Part shown: positions 32,854 to 45,959 of the stretch, piece after piece
Numbering within the stretch: the first letter of the stretch is position 1
How the letters are laid out: each line of letters starts with the position of its first letter
Assembly: GCA_022264855.1 (NCBI GenBank)
Contig: JABYQU010000006.1
Location: 620,001-684,000 of the forward strand
Reading direction: 5' to 3'
Source: Lenzites betulinus
Lineage: Eukaryota > Basidiomycota > Agaricomycetes > Polyporales > Polyporaceae
DNA length: 64,000 bases
Translations under genes and position numbers: made by a program
The notes under the pieces: generated by a model
What the model was told of the DNA's origin: nothing
Database searches by the model: none
Seen by the model: the letters and a program-made list of their open reading frames with translations, nothing else

Positions 32854-34152
32854 TTCGTGCAGCGATAATATGACTGGCCGATTCTACCGGATCTTCTCCC
32901 CGACGCGTCCGGCGGAAGCTTCTCATTGCGAGTCCGAGTCCGAGCGCCTTGATGCAGTGCGTGTGCTCCCCGGGGGGAAGTCGACGCCGCCATCTCAGCT
33001 GCATGAGCAACAATCACGTCCGCACGCTCGCGGTTCACGAGCACCTCAATAATATATTACATCCTCGCTCCTAAAATCTTCCGCGCGCAACGCAGCGCAC
33101 ACGACTCGGAGGTGACCACTCCCTGCGTACAACAGCACCGTCCAGATCCACAACCCAATATCAAGATCCACGCACCCAGATGCACGTCCGCCGCGCACGA
33201 TCGGTTGCCACCCCGTCGCGCCCCGCGCCCTCGATCGCTTTCCTCGCTTCTTCCTCGCCTCGATGGCTGGATGAGGCGATGGAGCGACGACGGCCGTCGA
33301 TCCGCGCGCCCAAATTCGACGCAGATCTAGTTGCCCATTGGCCCGCGTTGTGCCCGCGTGATTGGCTGGGCGTGCCGGGGGAGGCAGCGGCGTGACCTCG
33401 TCCATGCTGACTGACCCATTCATCATTCAGAATCAATGGGCGCGAGGAAGGGGGCCTAGATCTGTTGGCATGTCGACGCGAACGCTGGGGCCGCGCGGTT
33501 TGTGGCTTCGGTCCGAGCGCGTCGGGGTGCGGGGAGGGGTGGGAATCGGAGGAAGAGTGGGTGGAAGGGCTCGGAGGGAGGAACAAAGGACGAGAAACAG
33601 GAGACAAGAGGAAAGACAAGAGAGACAAGGACGGCGGCGGAGGCGTTGACAGTCGCGAGAATCCGCAACCACTGCGTGCATCCCTGAGCTCGAGTCCTTG
33701 TCTTGTGTCCCAAAATACCTCACTATAACGCTCTCGAAGCTGGGAGGCTTGGACCGAACGTCTCCAAATTCCAGAGGCCCCTCACGCGCATAGTTTTTCC
33801 ATCAAGCTCTGTTCAATTGACTCTGCTACAAGTCTACAAGTGGGCGGACGCGCACGAGCACCGAGTGTCTACACTGCGTTCGTGGGTGGGTGGGTGGGTG
33901 TTGTGTAAGGAGGGAAAGGCGGGCGTGCGGTGAGAGGAAAGAAGGGCGGGAAAAAAAGGGATCATCGGGCTACAGTAAGCAAAGGCAGAGCAGACGCACA
34001 CCAGGCGGGCGGGTAAGGGTAAGCGGAAGGGGAATCATGTGTGAAGACAGGCCGGGAGCCAGAACGAACGCGACTAGGCGGCGGATAAGTTACGCGAGCG
34101 GGCGAGGGGGGACGAGAGAGGAGCTGGGAGGCAGGGGAGGGGGAGAGAGAGC
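32854..34152. other. intergenic region, no gene recognised
   Basis: 1.3 kb between the transposon block and the 3' end of the secreted protein gene. Purine-rich on the plus strand from about 33530 to 33650 and 33905-33960. Open frames in GC-rich parts lack family motifs and consistent splice sites. Confidence 0.5.
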
Positions 34153-35564
34153 TCATGCGCTCGCGCGGCTCTTGCCCTGGCTCCTGGGCGCGAAGAAGCG
34201 GCCCTTCTTGCCGCCCTTCGCCGCCGCCGCGCCCTTGCCAGCGGTGCCCTTCGCCGCGGTCGCCTTAGCAGCGGCCGCGCTGGCCGCCGCCGCGCTCTTG
34301 CTCGCAGCCGCGGCCGCAGCCGTGCCCGCCGCCGCGCCGTTCCCGCCCTTCGCCGCGCCAGCACCCGCCGCCGCGCCCTTGCCCGTCGCGGCCGCGCCGC
34401 TGTCGCTAACCGTGAAGTACGCCATGTCGTCGAGCGAGCCGTGCTGCGCGATCGCGACGAGCACCGGCTGGTGGTTCGCGGCGCTGTTGATCGAGGCGAT
34501 GCGGTACACGCCCGCGGGGAGGCCGCCCGCGACCTCGGCGCTGAGCACGCCGTTCTGCGCGGGGTCGTTCAGGCCCTTGAAGAACGTGAACTTGCTCGGG
34601 TCCGTCGGGGCCGTCTGGTCGAGCGAGGTGAGCGCCTCGATCACGACGTGCGAGTGGCCCTGGATGTCGCCCGCGCTGTTGACGACCTGCGGCGCGCTGA
34701 AGTAGTTCTCGTTCGCGTTCACGAAGTGGCCGGTTTCGAGGTGGGAGATCGCCATCTGCACGGTGAAGTTCGTGTTCGCGGGGATGGTCGCGCCGTTCGC
34801 GGGGTTCACGAACTTCGCGGACGGCATGTTCGCGGTGGACGCGATGACGCCCATCGGCGCGGGGTTGCACGAGCCGGTCTTGATCTGCTGCCCGTTCGTG
34901 ATGGGCAGGTTGGGCACCGTCGCGCAGAAGTTGATGAAGTTGTTCGACGAGGTCGCGGACGCGACCTGGCCCGCCGCGGGCACGTCCTGGCCGTCGTTCT
35001 CGAACCCGGTCGCGATGACCGAGTTGAGGAGCGTCAGCGACGACTGGGCGTCGGCGCCGGCACCGGTCTGTTATGGTGTCGTTAGGACTATTGCAGGGGA
35101 GGAGTACAGGATGGACTTACGCCGGTGTTGCCGGCAGCGGAGCCCTTGCCCGCGTTGTTGCCAGTGCTGGTCGCGGCACTTGTGGCAGCGGCCGCCGCAG
35201 TGGTGGTGGTGCCCTTCGCGGCCGCGGCGGTGGTGGTGGTACCCTTGCCGCCCTTGCCGGTGGTGGAGCCCTTGCCGGTGGTGGCACCCTTGCCGGTGCC
35301 GGTGGTAGCGCCCTTGCCGGTGTTGCCCTTTCCTGCGGCAGGGTTGGCGGCGAGGACGGCGCTGCCGGTGGAGGCAGCAGCAGCGACGGTCTTGGTGACA
35401 GTTACCGTCTTAGCAGTGCCAGCCTGTCGGTCAAATTGGGCGATCAGCGTGGGAGCGCAGGGGCGAAGCGGTGTGGGATCTACCTTGCATGTCTCGTCTG
35501 ACGTCGCGGCGACGGAGAGCGAGAGGGAAAGGAGCGCGAAGATGAAAGCCTTCTTGGAGAACAT
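34153..35564 (-). CDS. secreted Ala/Gly/Lys-rich protein with a conserved basidiomycete core, 452 aa
   Basis: Exon 1 is 35564-35121 and exon 2 is 35067-34153, with a 53-nt intron in phase 0. A signal peptide (MFSKKAFIFALLSLSLSVAA) is followed by a low-complexity linker with TTGKG-type repeats. The central about 230 residues form a conserved core: TGFENDGQDVPAAGQ, NNFINFCATVPNLPITNGQQ, HLETGHFVNANENYF, HSHVVIEALTSLDQ, AIAQHGSLDDMAYF. The tail is Ala/Lys/Gly-rich and basic. I know this core from Agaricomycete secretome proteins without proven function, sometimes labelled ribosomal protein S17 by database error; that recollection is unverified. It is probably extracellular or wall-associated. 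Confidence 0.82.
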
Positions 35565-38500
35565 GGTTCCTGACTATACCCGTGAAAATGAAGCGATGAC
35601 CGGAGGTGGAGAGTGAAAGAGCGAAAGCCAAGCGCGTTGCGTATGGAGCACGAAGAGAAAGAAACGACCCCGGGTCGCGTAGGGAAAGCAGTAGGCACCG
35701 GCCTGGCGAGCAAGAGCTCTTAGCAGAGGGAAACTCGAGCGAGAAGGAAAGGGGGGAGTGATGGGTGGGGGGACGGGGCACGGCGGGCGAGTGTTATATA
35801 CGATCGAGGCGCGTGCGCCGATTGGGCCGCCCGACTGATCAGAATCTGCAGGAAGCGGCCTCAGTCCCCCAAGGCGCCCGTCCATTCTCCGTCTCCACGC
35901 CAACGCCCTCCTCCGCCGTGTCGCCACGGCAATTTCGCCAGCGCTCGCAGCGGGTCTTGTCCAGCACTCCAGCGCACCTGCACGCCTGCACGAGCGAGCG
36001 TTGCAGACGACTGGAGGAGAGACGCGGACAATGCGTGGACGGAGGCAGGCCAGGCACTGGCTGTGCGGCAGTGGGACAGATCGGCAAGTGCGCTATTTTC
36101 GCACCGCGATCTCGTCCTGCACGGTCGCGATGCAGCAGCGCGCCCCCGCGTGCTCCCACTCAATCGCGTCGGCCGGCATCTGCTCGTCCAACACAGACGC
36201 TATGGCATGATGCGCATCATCCGCCCTGCCGGCCTGACAGTTCGACGTCCCTCCGCGACAGAACACGTCCCCCATCACCTCCGTCCTCGCCCGCCCAACA
36301 TATGCCACGCCCACACGCGCCCGCGCACACGTCTCGGTGCCTTGCTTTGCGACCGTCCAGGCACGAACAGTCCTCGCCATCAGCTGCTCCCTCCGTGCGT
36401 CCCCCCCTCCTCCCTCGGCCTCCTCGAACCGTCACATTCCGCCCCGCGCGAGCGCGTCACCATGCACCGAATTAGAATTGTGTCGCCCGCCACGACGACG
36501 ACGACCGAAGCACCCGGATATAGACCGCGTTAATTGCCGTGCCGTCCGCGTGCGGCCGACCTCATCAGCGCGGCACGCCCGCCGCGCTATAGCCTCGTTA
36601 TGACATCGATGGCACAAGGCGTTGCCGCCAGGGCGTGCATTCAGACGTCCGACGACAACTCAAAACCCGACGCGGAACCTGTACAGTATACTCGGTCTCC
36701 AGGCACACCTCGGACGCACACCCGGCATGCCGTTAGCCATCCCCCTCAGTGCGGCTCTAAAGCTTCCCATTGCCGCATACAGCGCGTGTTGATTGAGGCT
36801 GCAGCGTGTATTATTAGTTGCAGGGGCGTTGGGGTGCCTTATCGCCGGGGAGCGTCGCGACATAGAAATTATAACGGTCGGTCGGATCCATACGCATCTG
36901 CCAGCCTCGAGAAGTTGTTGGTTGCGCGTCGCGCGCGTGGTAAACCGTGCACGCGCCGAACATGCACGCGCCACAAACCATGACTGAGTGTTATCCGGAG
37001 CGCACATCCGGACCAGTCGCGTCCAGCTAATTAACACAACTCCTCCTTCTGAATCTCTACTAGCTCTGCGGACGATCCCCCGGGGTCTCTCGCCAGACTT
37101 CCCGTCCCCTTGCCAAACGCACCGCGTCCATAATCCCTGACATACGACCTGCCATACACATGTTCCATCCGCATCATTCGGAATTCCCCTTGTCCAGGTC
37201 ATTTTTCCCCGGATCCTGTCCTCCGCATCCAACCATCATGCATCGAATCGAGCATCACTGACACTGGTCATCCGGCCGGCCACCCCCAACGCTCCCAGGA
37301 CGCAGGCGGTGATTATGCATCCCCCACGCTCACGCTCACTACTCGAATTCCGAATGCAGGCCTGCGAACGGGACACCTGGGCGCGACCAGTCGCGTCCCC
37401 GTTATTTGGGCCATACTGATGTATCGTGAGCACACAGCGGACAACGGGTCCCACCCAGGCTTCGCTAGCTCACCAACGACCATGATCAGGCTGAACCTCG
37501 ACACGTCGGAGGTAATACCAATACCAATGGGGCACTGCTTCGTACCGCCTACGCCAGTGCGCGTAACGCTAACACTGTTAGCCACGGCCTGCGACCAGGC
37601 CGTGCCCATACCACAGCTAACAGCTCAATCTCACACCACAGCTCACAGCTCCCCGTCCACATCGACATCGACATCATATCAAGGACGTCGAAACCTGACA
37701 TTGCCACCGGGCCCCTCCCCAGCAACAGACCAGAACAGCGCAGCGCGGCGGCGGATCTGTGCGCAGGCCCGCAGCGGGGGTGAGGTGACGTGCCGGCGTC
37801 GGGATCAGTCTGCGTGATGCATCTCTGCAGGAGTCCATCTGCGCCCTCAGTCCGTGCCAATCAATAATCGTGCCGCTGTCAGGCTGCAACTCGGACGCGG
37901 GGAACAGTGTCACTGTGTTCGCGATGGAGATGAAGATATAGTGCGGGAGGTGCGTCGTCGGCGGGGCGTCTTGCTGTCGAGGCCGTTGACGGAGGCTGAT
38001 GAGGTTATCGCAGACTGTATTGTTTAACAGTGATCTGGGTGTCCCCGCGCGCGCGGGGATTCTACCATGAACAGAGCCCCCGTCTCTTACCCCGCACTTC
38101 GCATACACCCAGGGACTAGTTGTACTTGTGATGTGCTTCGTGTCATCGCACTAGGGGACGATACAATCAAGCTGCTAGTTTAGGCACACGAGCAACAGCA
38201 CCAATCCACACATCCCGCATCGCAGCCCATGATCACCGCCGTCCAGCAATATATCACCCACACCCTCAGTCTCGCCGCGCCGCACCGCACCGGCCCTCCG
38301 CCCTCCTCCGCGTCCGCGTCCACGCCCACCCCGTCCCCGCTCCGCATCCCACCGCGTACCGCCGGATCAAACCATTACTAGATCACAGCTCTGCAACTCT
38401 GCAATGCACACCGTTCAGTTCTCAGTTGAGTACACAACCTCCGCCCGCCGTCGAGCATTAGTATGTAGCGTTCCCACCTCCGAATCATCCATCAGTAGCC

Positions 38501-40453
38501 CTGTGCGGTGTGATGATGGCCGCCGGGATGGGATGGGGACGTCCCACGATGACACCTCCCCGGACCTCCTGCGCCTCGTAGCTGGGATGCCAGTGAACTA
38601 GACCTCTTTGACGGGGGCGAGAGCGTGGGTGTGGGCGTGAGTGTGCTCCTAGTATAGGAGGGGGTGGCGGCGCCGGAGCGCAGGAACTTCGGTGGACGAT
38701 GACGCTCGTTCAGAGATATATATTTCGCATGACGCAGCGAACTTGAGCTTTAAAGCTGGACAGCCGGGCACGCCGGGTTCGGAGTGACAGTCCTCACCTC
38801 GCACACGTCGCGCCGAGGTATATATACACTCCAGTGGCCGCATACCTCTCCGTGACGAGCTCGCCGGAGAGCAGCCCAAGTACTGCAAACCCCGCCCCGC
38901 CACGGCGTCCCACACACATGGCACCCCGCACGGATTAACCTCCCCTGCACCGCTGATCTTCATGCATCATCAATATTCAATCCCCACCTCCCAACGTGAA
39001 GCCCCAAGCAGTGAAGCATGAGTGTGAATCCCCCGGTGTTCAACAACGCACCTCCCGACTCCCCGCCAGCAGCACAAGAACGCGGGCACGCGCCCCCTGC
39101 CCGAGTCGTGTACTGCAGATCCCTCGGGCGTGGAGGGCGGCGCAGATCCCTCGGGCAGGCCATCGCGGGTCCCACGGGGCGGGCACTGAACTTACCAGCG
39201 TTCAGGCTGTTGTGGGCGCATGTGTGCGCACGCCGCCCACGCCCACACCCGCGCGCCGGACTCGGAGACTCGGACGCATGACGGAAGATGACGGACGGCG
39301 GACGGCGCGCGTTCCCAAGCTTGGCACCCGTCGCGACGACGCCATGCGCGCGGTGACCGGTGATATTTAGGCTTTGTCCGCGCTGTGGCTCCCGTACACT
39401 GGGCCCGCGGGCGGCGGGAGGGGCGTACTATTCCTGTCCGACGTGGATTCCCAGTGCGTTTCCTGCATTCGAGGATCGACGCACGCTTAATTTTGGTATG
39501 ATAATATCGACGCTCGCGGGAGGGTTTGCGAAGGAAACGGGTGTGCCTGTGTACGCGCACTTACGCACTTACGTCGACGCTGTGCCAAGCCCATGCTGGT
39601 GCTGCGGAGCGTAAATAGCCGCACGAAGACGTCCTCGAGGGTCTTCGAGAGTCTGGCGGAGCATAATCAATATATCCCTCGTATGACATAAACGTTTGAA
39701 CACCGGTGCGCTCTCGACGCTTTGAACACCGGAAACTGCGCACGTCGGGAACGTCGGGAACGCATGCACGCATGACGTTACCGCAAGCCGGGGAGGCGTG
39801 GGCGTGACAAGTCCCCTTGACATGGACAGTACCGTACGTGTACGGCAGCAGCAGTACTGCGCGCCCTCGCGATTGGCTGTGCGATTCGAACACGGTGGAT
39901 CTGGGAGAAGACCCGGGGAGCTGAGTGCTGAGCCTCGCAGCGCGTCGCCTACCCGACGCGAGGCTCCGATGCCCCGATCCCGTAGCATGCGGGTTGCTGC
40001 TGGGGGCGTCGGATGCCGCGCATTGCGCAAGATCAGGAGAAGAGAGAAGAGAGTACGGAATTAGATTGTTGCCGCGCCGCGGCGCAGACACCTGCTATCA
40101 ACGAACTCCGAGCACCCGAGCGAACGAAATGTACCGATACAGAACAGCAGTCCCCCAGAGCACAGGCCAGGCCAGACACGAATATACAATTACACGACGC
40201 GGACGCGTTCCGGGGCCGAACCTGTTGGTGTAGAAGTTGCCGCCCCGGGGCCTGCGGTGGCGGTACTAGTAGTCGGGAGAGGTGGGGGTGGGTGGGGGAT
40301 AGGAATGCCGATGATAATCATAGAGGAGGAGAGGCGAAGCGGCCGTGAGCGAGCACTGCATCAGCGAGCTCCAGCTATTGGGAGACGTGGGATTGGCAGC
40401 CAGAGCGATGCGTGGTAACGCACAGACGAACAGGATGGGTTCCCAGAGGTTCA
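35565..40453. other. 4.9-kb stretch without a recognisable gene
   Basis: Scanned on both strands for splice-joined frames and motifs without success. It contains the presumed promoter of the secreted protein gene at its left. A 50-codon ORF at 38229-38381 (MITAVQQYITHTL...) could be a first exon but has no identified continuation. Two TATA-like stretches lie near 38705-38712 and 38818-38826. Base composition resembles coding neighbours. Confidence 0.5.
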
Positions 40454-42097
40454 CTAGACATCGATGCGGAAACTGGTGACCTGCGGGAGGTAGGCAGCGC
40501 CGGCGAGGTCCAGGATGCACACGTCCTCCAACGTCTCCGCGCCATCGAAGCCGCCGAAGATGAAGACGCGACTGTCCGCGAGGCATGCTGCGTGGTATCC
40601 ACGGCTGACCGGGGGCTTGCCCGCGATCATCCGTGGCTCGTATTGAAGAGACACTGGAGGGATCACTGAGCGGCCCGAAGACGTAGAGATCGGTCATGTA
40701 CGTACCAAGGTTGAAGAGGTGCAGCTCTTGCCGGTAATCGAGGCGGCCGTCGTGCCCGCCGAATATGAATAGGTACGATCCGACCTGTGTTGCTGTGTGG
40801 CCGAGCCGCTGGTGATATTCGCCAACCCGTATGACGCTCCATAACAGGGTATCTGTGTGACTCGTTGAGACCTTTGCACAACAACATCGCGGTATGACAT
40901 ACCAAGATTGAGACACCATATGTCCGAGAAGATATCCTTGCTGTCGCCTCCCCCGATGATAACCATGACGTTCCCAATGAGATTCGCAGTATGGTATCCG
41001 CGAGGTCTCGGCTTCTTCCCTTTGGTTTCCACCTGTTCCCAGCGCAGATTTTCGAGGCCGCCGCTGAGGTCCAGGGCCCACAGATCATTGAGCGGCATGG
41101 TTCCGGTGCCGCCACCAAAGATCCACAGCCGATTAGCGTAGAGCACCGCGGTGTGCGAACGCCGAGGGGGCGGATACTTGACTTCCCGGTTGTCCTCTGG
41201 TGTCTCGCGGAACACTGGTCGGTGCCACTGTCGCATCACCGTGTCCAGCACATAGACATCGTTGTAATACTCTGCCTGCTCTCCGCCGCCGAACATGTAG
41301 ATCTTCCTGTCGACGAGCGTTGCCGTGTGCGCGCGGCATGGCTTCGGGATGTCCCCGCCGAGCTTCGGGTATGTCCACTGCATCGTCTCTGATCAACCCG
41401 CCTCAGCACACCAAGTACACCCAGGGCAGCAGAAGTGCGCACCTGTGTTGAAGCAGAACACCTCCTGCCACGACGTCCGCCCGTCCCACCCGCCAAACAG
41501 CCACACGATGTTGTCCACGAGCGTCACGGTGTGCGAGCGCACGCCGCGCGCCGGCATCTGGCCAAACACGGGGGCGCGGCTCCAGTGCATGAGCGTCGCC
41601 GGCGCGAGCTCGGCGTCCTTGATGTTCGAGAGGTGCGGCGTGTGGCGTATCCTGAACAGCTGCTGCGTGCCCTGTTGCGCGTCCGCCTTCCCGCCCCGCC
41701 CCTCCCGCACCCGCCGCACCCGCCCCTCGCCGCCGTCCTTGCCCGTGCTCTTCTCGCGCTCGCGCTCGGTCGGCGCAGGCGACCGCGAGCGCTGCCGCCG
41801 CGGGGTCGCCGCGCCGCCGCCGAGGGTCTCGCCGCTGGCCGAGCGCGACGCCGCCGAGCGGACGAGGCTGGCGGGCGTGCGTGCGCCGGTGGGGGTGCGG
41901 GAGGACGAGCCGGCGCTCGCGAGGCTCGTCGTGCTCGTTGCCGCCTTGAAGGTCGTAGCCGAGCCCGTTACGGAATGGTGCAGGTAGGGCGAGCGTATGC
42001 CAGGCGTGGGAGGGCCCTCTTCTGGGACCTCGCTCAGGGTTCCCATCGGCGGCAGCCTGGGCGAGTCCAGCGTCGGACGGAGGTCGCTTGCGGGCAT
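40454..42097 (-). CDS. kelch-repeat protein, 495 aa
   Basis: Exons 42097-41443, 41388-40903, 40852-40706 and 40653-40454, with introns of 54, 50 and 52 nt; phases agree. The first about 150 residues are Ser/Pro/Arg-rich and disordered. From about residue 170, kelch blades follow with paired Gly and the spaced Tyr/Trp: GVRSHTVTLVDNIVWLFGGWD, RAHTATLVDRKIYMFGGGE, RRSHTAVLYANRLWIFGGGTG, RGYHTANLIGNVMVIIGGGD, LGHTATQVGSYLFIFGGHDG and GYHAACLADSRVFIFGGFDG. Six blades suggest a closed propeller, a protein-interaction module. Fungal relatives of the Tea1/Kel type act in cell polarity, but this protein lacks a long coiled-coil tail, so I do not transfer that role. Start is the ATG at 42097; an upstream ATG at 42202 reads through unrelated sequence. 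Confidence 0.87.
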
Positions 42098-42862
42098 GGT
42101 GGTGAGAAGCAGAGGCCGTATATGCTTACAGCAGAGGCGATGGGGAAGACGAGCTCGGCGACGCGTGCTCCGAGCGCCTGGGGCGCGTGGATATATGCGC
42201 ATAACCGCCCGTTGCAGTATACCTCCGGATGCCGGACGAAAGTCTTAGATCTAGCCGAGATCAAGGCCACCGGGAGGCCACCACAAACATCTCTGCATGC
42301 CGTACAGCGGGTTCAGAAATTACACACATCAGCCAGGGTATGAGTGGATTATTCTATGAAATATGATATGTACTCGCGGAATCACTACCACTGCATAGCG
42401 ACACCGAGGATCATCTTATACATGCATCCCCCATGGTGATCTACGAACCGGTCGGATGTTCGCCAATGTTTCCTTGTCACCAGAAACATCTCTGCTAGCT
42501 AGGCATATACAGGGTAGCGGTGCGCCCCCCTTAGGATTAGAGTTCCGTTCGTGATCCACGTTCAAGGGACTCCGATGTCTGAGCCACGAGTCAAGTCGCG
42601 AGACAGGACTGCATCTGAATCTGGCGGGTTCCGCGTGAGAAGCTATGATGATGCGGAGAGACTTGCCGGTCGATACACGTTCGAACACTGGAGTAGTAGT
42701 CGGAACTTACGTATTGTTCCCCATCCTGCCCCCTGCCCATATCATTATGCCATGACGGTACGGAGGCGGGCTGAATCGGAGAGACACCGGGGTGCCGAGA
42801 GAGACCACAACATTGCAAGACGACGCAAGACGAAAGCCAGGACAGCTTGTGCGTCGCAATGT
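42098..42862. other. intergenic region
   Basis: 765 nt holding the kelch gene promoter and the 3' flank of the kinase-like gene. No gene seen. Confidence 0.5.
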
Positions 42863-43858
42863 CTACGTGGCCGCTTTCCGGAGCTCGTCCGGGAGACCTG
42901 TACGGATTTCAATGGTCTAGCAAAGCAAGGAGGGAGCGCGGAGACGCGCTCACCGATATTGTTGGTGCCAAACGGGACCAAGGACGAGGACGCCAAGCAC
43001 AGCGCATCCACCTGCGTCGACTCGGGGCGGGTGATCAACGGGCGGAGTAGCCGGGTGAAGGGGCCGGGATTGCACAGCGCCAACTCGAAGAAGGAGACGG
43101 GCAGGAAACAAGTCGCGCCGAAGTCGAGGGCGACGATGTTGCCGTTGCGGTCTTTCATGAAATTGGCCCGGTTCATGTCCGACAGACAGAGGCGCAGGCC
43201 GTGCGTCTGAAACTCGGGGATGAGGTTGACGCGATGAGGCCTCCCTACGTGCTTTAGGATCTATGTCGAATAAGGGATCCCCAGGACATTATCAGCCACG
43301 GTGTAGAAGGGGAATCGCAGAATTAAGGCGACCACTCACACCGTTGACGTGTCCCTCGAGTAAATCGACGGAGCTGTATGCTACCGATGACTGGCGGTCG
43401 ATGAAGAAGTCGTGGCAGATCAGCCCTCCGTCGATGGGGCCGGGCTGGTCGGTCGGCCCCTTGATAGTGATGAGAAACTGCACAGCGGAGGCCACGAGAC
43501 CAACGTCTGCATGGCTGCAGATGTCCCCGTCGATGAACTCCATTACGATGTAACCCCGGTCTTTCCACTGGAAGAAGCAGTACACAGATGGGATCCGGAC
43601 GGGGGCACCAACGACGCTTTTGACAGCCTGCGCGACGTACTGCTGCGTTCGGGCCTCGGCGATGGTGACGGACCAGCCGTACTTGACCCATGCATAGGGA
43701 GTGCCGCTTGTGGCTTCGTCGACTAGGGCGACGCCGCGCATGTTGTTGACGCGGTTGACAGCATTTGCCTCTCTGCACCGCTGGATGATCTCTTCGGGAC
43801 TGGGCAGGTGGACCTGCTCGTCAATCAGGTCAAGTTTGATGTCATGTGTGCGGGACAT
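42863..43858 (-). CDS. phosphotransferase-family (APH/choline-kinase-like) protein, 286 aa
   Basis: Exons 43858-43340, 43260-42954 and 42897-42863, introns 79 and 56 nt, phases 0 and 1. Kinase-fold signatures: the catalytic loop SDMNRANF with D201 and N206, and the metal-binding ALDFGATCF with D219. The N-lobe contains SVTIAEARTQQYVAQ and the hinge-like RGYIVMEFIDGD. This matches the fungal phosphotransferase family often annotated as aminoglycoside phosphotransferase-like, which is greatly expanded in Agaricomycetes. The substrate is unknown; antibiotic resistance should not be inferred. The last exon is only 35 nt and encodes LPDELRKAAT. Confidence 0.83.
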
Positions 43859-44644
43859 GGCAAGTACTGAGGCCTGAGGAATCAGAGGATTCTGTCAGTA
43901 ACAGTTGAGGGGGCATTTCCGTGGAACTCAACAAGATGGTAGGGCAGTACTTTTGATGATATTGATCACGACCGAAGGCAAGGCAAGTTTGTACAAGATC
44001 GTGTATATATACAGGACGAGTCTGGTGCGCCGTCGGCGAGAAAGTGAATGACGAGGACAAGATCGTCGCCGACGTTACCCGCCTCCGAGGCGGGACCGTT
44101 CCGGGAGCGAATAAGCCGTACGGAGGACCTGCGAAGCCTATTTCGGATTGATGGCAATGGGGGAGGTGTGAGCCAACCAGCTGCTGCACTGTGCACAGCA
44201 TGATATTGAACCATGTTCAACTCACACGAACAACATAACTTGAACTTGAACGCTTGAACATACACGCGCACGCCAGCGGCCACAGCTCCGACGGAATATT
44301 TCATATAATTTAAACCGAAACCGCGAACGAACAAGTACACCATCATCGGCTAGTATTACAGAACGTCGGTCGTGGTACAACGGACGCGACGGCGCGCACG
44401 CGTCCGCGGACGAAGCTATACGACTAGCGAAGTACGAAGAACAGTACATAGAAGCGAGACGGGGCGCGAAAGGGCAGACAGACGGCGAGTCCTACGGTTT
44501 TGCGTAATATACGAGCAGCAAGCAGACGGACACGAAAAGGCGGAGCGGGGGCGCGGCGTATCTAACAGGCATACAGGCACGAGACAACAAGACGGAACCC
44601 GGCGGACGGAGAAGAGCGCATATACACGAGTGAGGGTATCGGGT
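43859..44644. other. intergenic region
   Basis: 786 nt between the kinase-like gene start and the NHP6-type gene end. A TATA-like stretch (tatatata) lies at about 44004-44010. No gene seen. Confidence 0.5.
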
Positions 44645-45269
44645 TTACTCGTCGTCGTCGTCCCCGTCGCCACTGCCGCTGCCGGCCTTCTTGTCCTGTG
44701 ATCAGGTCGGTAAGCGAGAGAACGACGGGCGTGGAAACGGACGGGCACGTACGTCGTAGTCGTTCTTTGCCTGCTCGGCGCGCGCCTTGTCCGCCGCGGC
44801 CTGGTCGAGGTAGGGCTGGGGCGCATATATCCATCAGCGCCGCATACACGCCGGGGACGCATACACATACCTTCTTCTCGTCGTCCTCGAGCTCTTTCCA
44901 CTTCGCGCCGAGGAGCTTGCCGATTTCACCTGTCAGGTGCGCCTTATCAGCAACCGAACCAGCGCACGACGACGGCGACGAGGGGCACTCACCGAACCCG
45001 GCGTCGGGGTTCTCAGCCTTGATCCTCTCCCGCCAGTCCTGGGAGAAGAACATGTATGCGGACAACGCCCGCTTGGGGGCCTTGGGGTCCTTCTTGCCCT
45101 TGGCTTTCGGCGCCTTCTCCTGCTTCGCAGCGGCCCTCCTCTAGAGAGCCGAGCGCAGAATCAGCGCTGCTCGATGAACGGAAGGCGGCCCAGAGGCCCC
45201 CGTGCGCATATATGGGGGCCAGCGGGGGTATATGCGTACCTTGGTCGTCTTGGTGGTCTCTTTCGGCAT
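44645..45269 (-). CDS. nhp6: NHP6-type HMG-box chromosomal protein, 116 aa
   Basis: Five exons: 45269-45240, 45140-44993, 44929-44871, 44815-44753 and 44695-44645, introns 99, 63, 55 and 57 nt. A basic N-terminal arm ([21 protein letters not shown]) is followed by one HMG box at about residues 29-100: [55 protein letters not shown]. The tail is acidic (SGDGDDDE). Length and arrangement match Nhp6 of yeast, a minor-groove DNA-bending protein that works with the FACT complex at nucleosomes. Introns fall inside the box, as in other basidiomycetes. Confidence 0.92.
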
Positions 45270-45959
45270 CTGTAGACGCACGATAGGAGTCAGCACGACG
45301 TCCAACACGACCTGGAGCAGAGAGGAAGCGTGCGGAGGCGGCCGACACGTCCGCGACGCGTGCGCCGGGGACGCGTCTGGGCGCGACGCGCCGCCCCGCG
45401 CCGTCTGGAGTCGCGTCGTCAACGCCGGCGACAGCGCAGAGAAATCGATGGCGAGCGAGCATCAGATAACGAGCAACTAAGCCCCCAACTCACCTCTAAC
45501 AAATTTGGGCGGGGGACAGGTGAGGTGCGCGGGTGGTCGTGCTGGGCGCAGGCGGGGACAGCGCTAGGCGCAGGCGTAGGCAGAGGAAAATGGCTGGGCT
45601 GGCTCGCTGGCTGGTGAGAGGGCTGGCTTGGTGGGGGGCGCAGGCTGCGCTGTGAGAATCCGCGTTAAACAACCCTCCCTTACCTAAGCATCGCTGTGAC
45701 ACCTCGCACATGATCTCCCCCGCACGGACCAGCACCCGTGACCGAACCGTGTTTCGTGACTGTGACAGTCTCAGATCTCCGCCACTCCGCCAGCGCCTCT
45801 CGCCGCACGCGCCCTGATGCCAGGTGCCGCGATCGCAGTCTTTGCGCGAAGGACGTGTTACTTGACGACTACACTGGCAACAGGACATATACGTTTACGA
45901 CAGCATACACACAGCAGCAATACAGGGCTTCCAGGCTCTCTTCAGCGGACGCGGACGCA
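45270..45959. other. intergenic region
   Basis: 690 nt, NHP6-type gene promoter and the 3' flank of the otubain gene. No gene seen. Confidence 0.5.

Noticed and set aside
38229..38381. 50-codon ORF starting MITAVQQYITHTL
   Set aside because: Could be a small gene or first exon, but the rest is Pro/Ser/Thr/Ala-rich and no following exon in phase was found.
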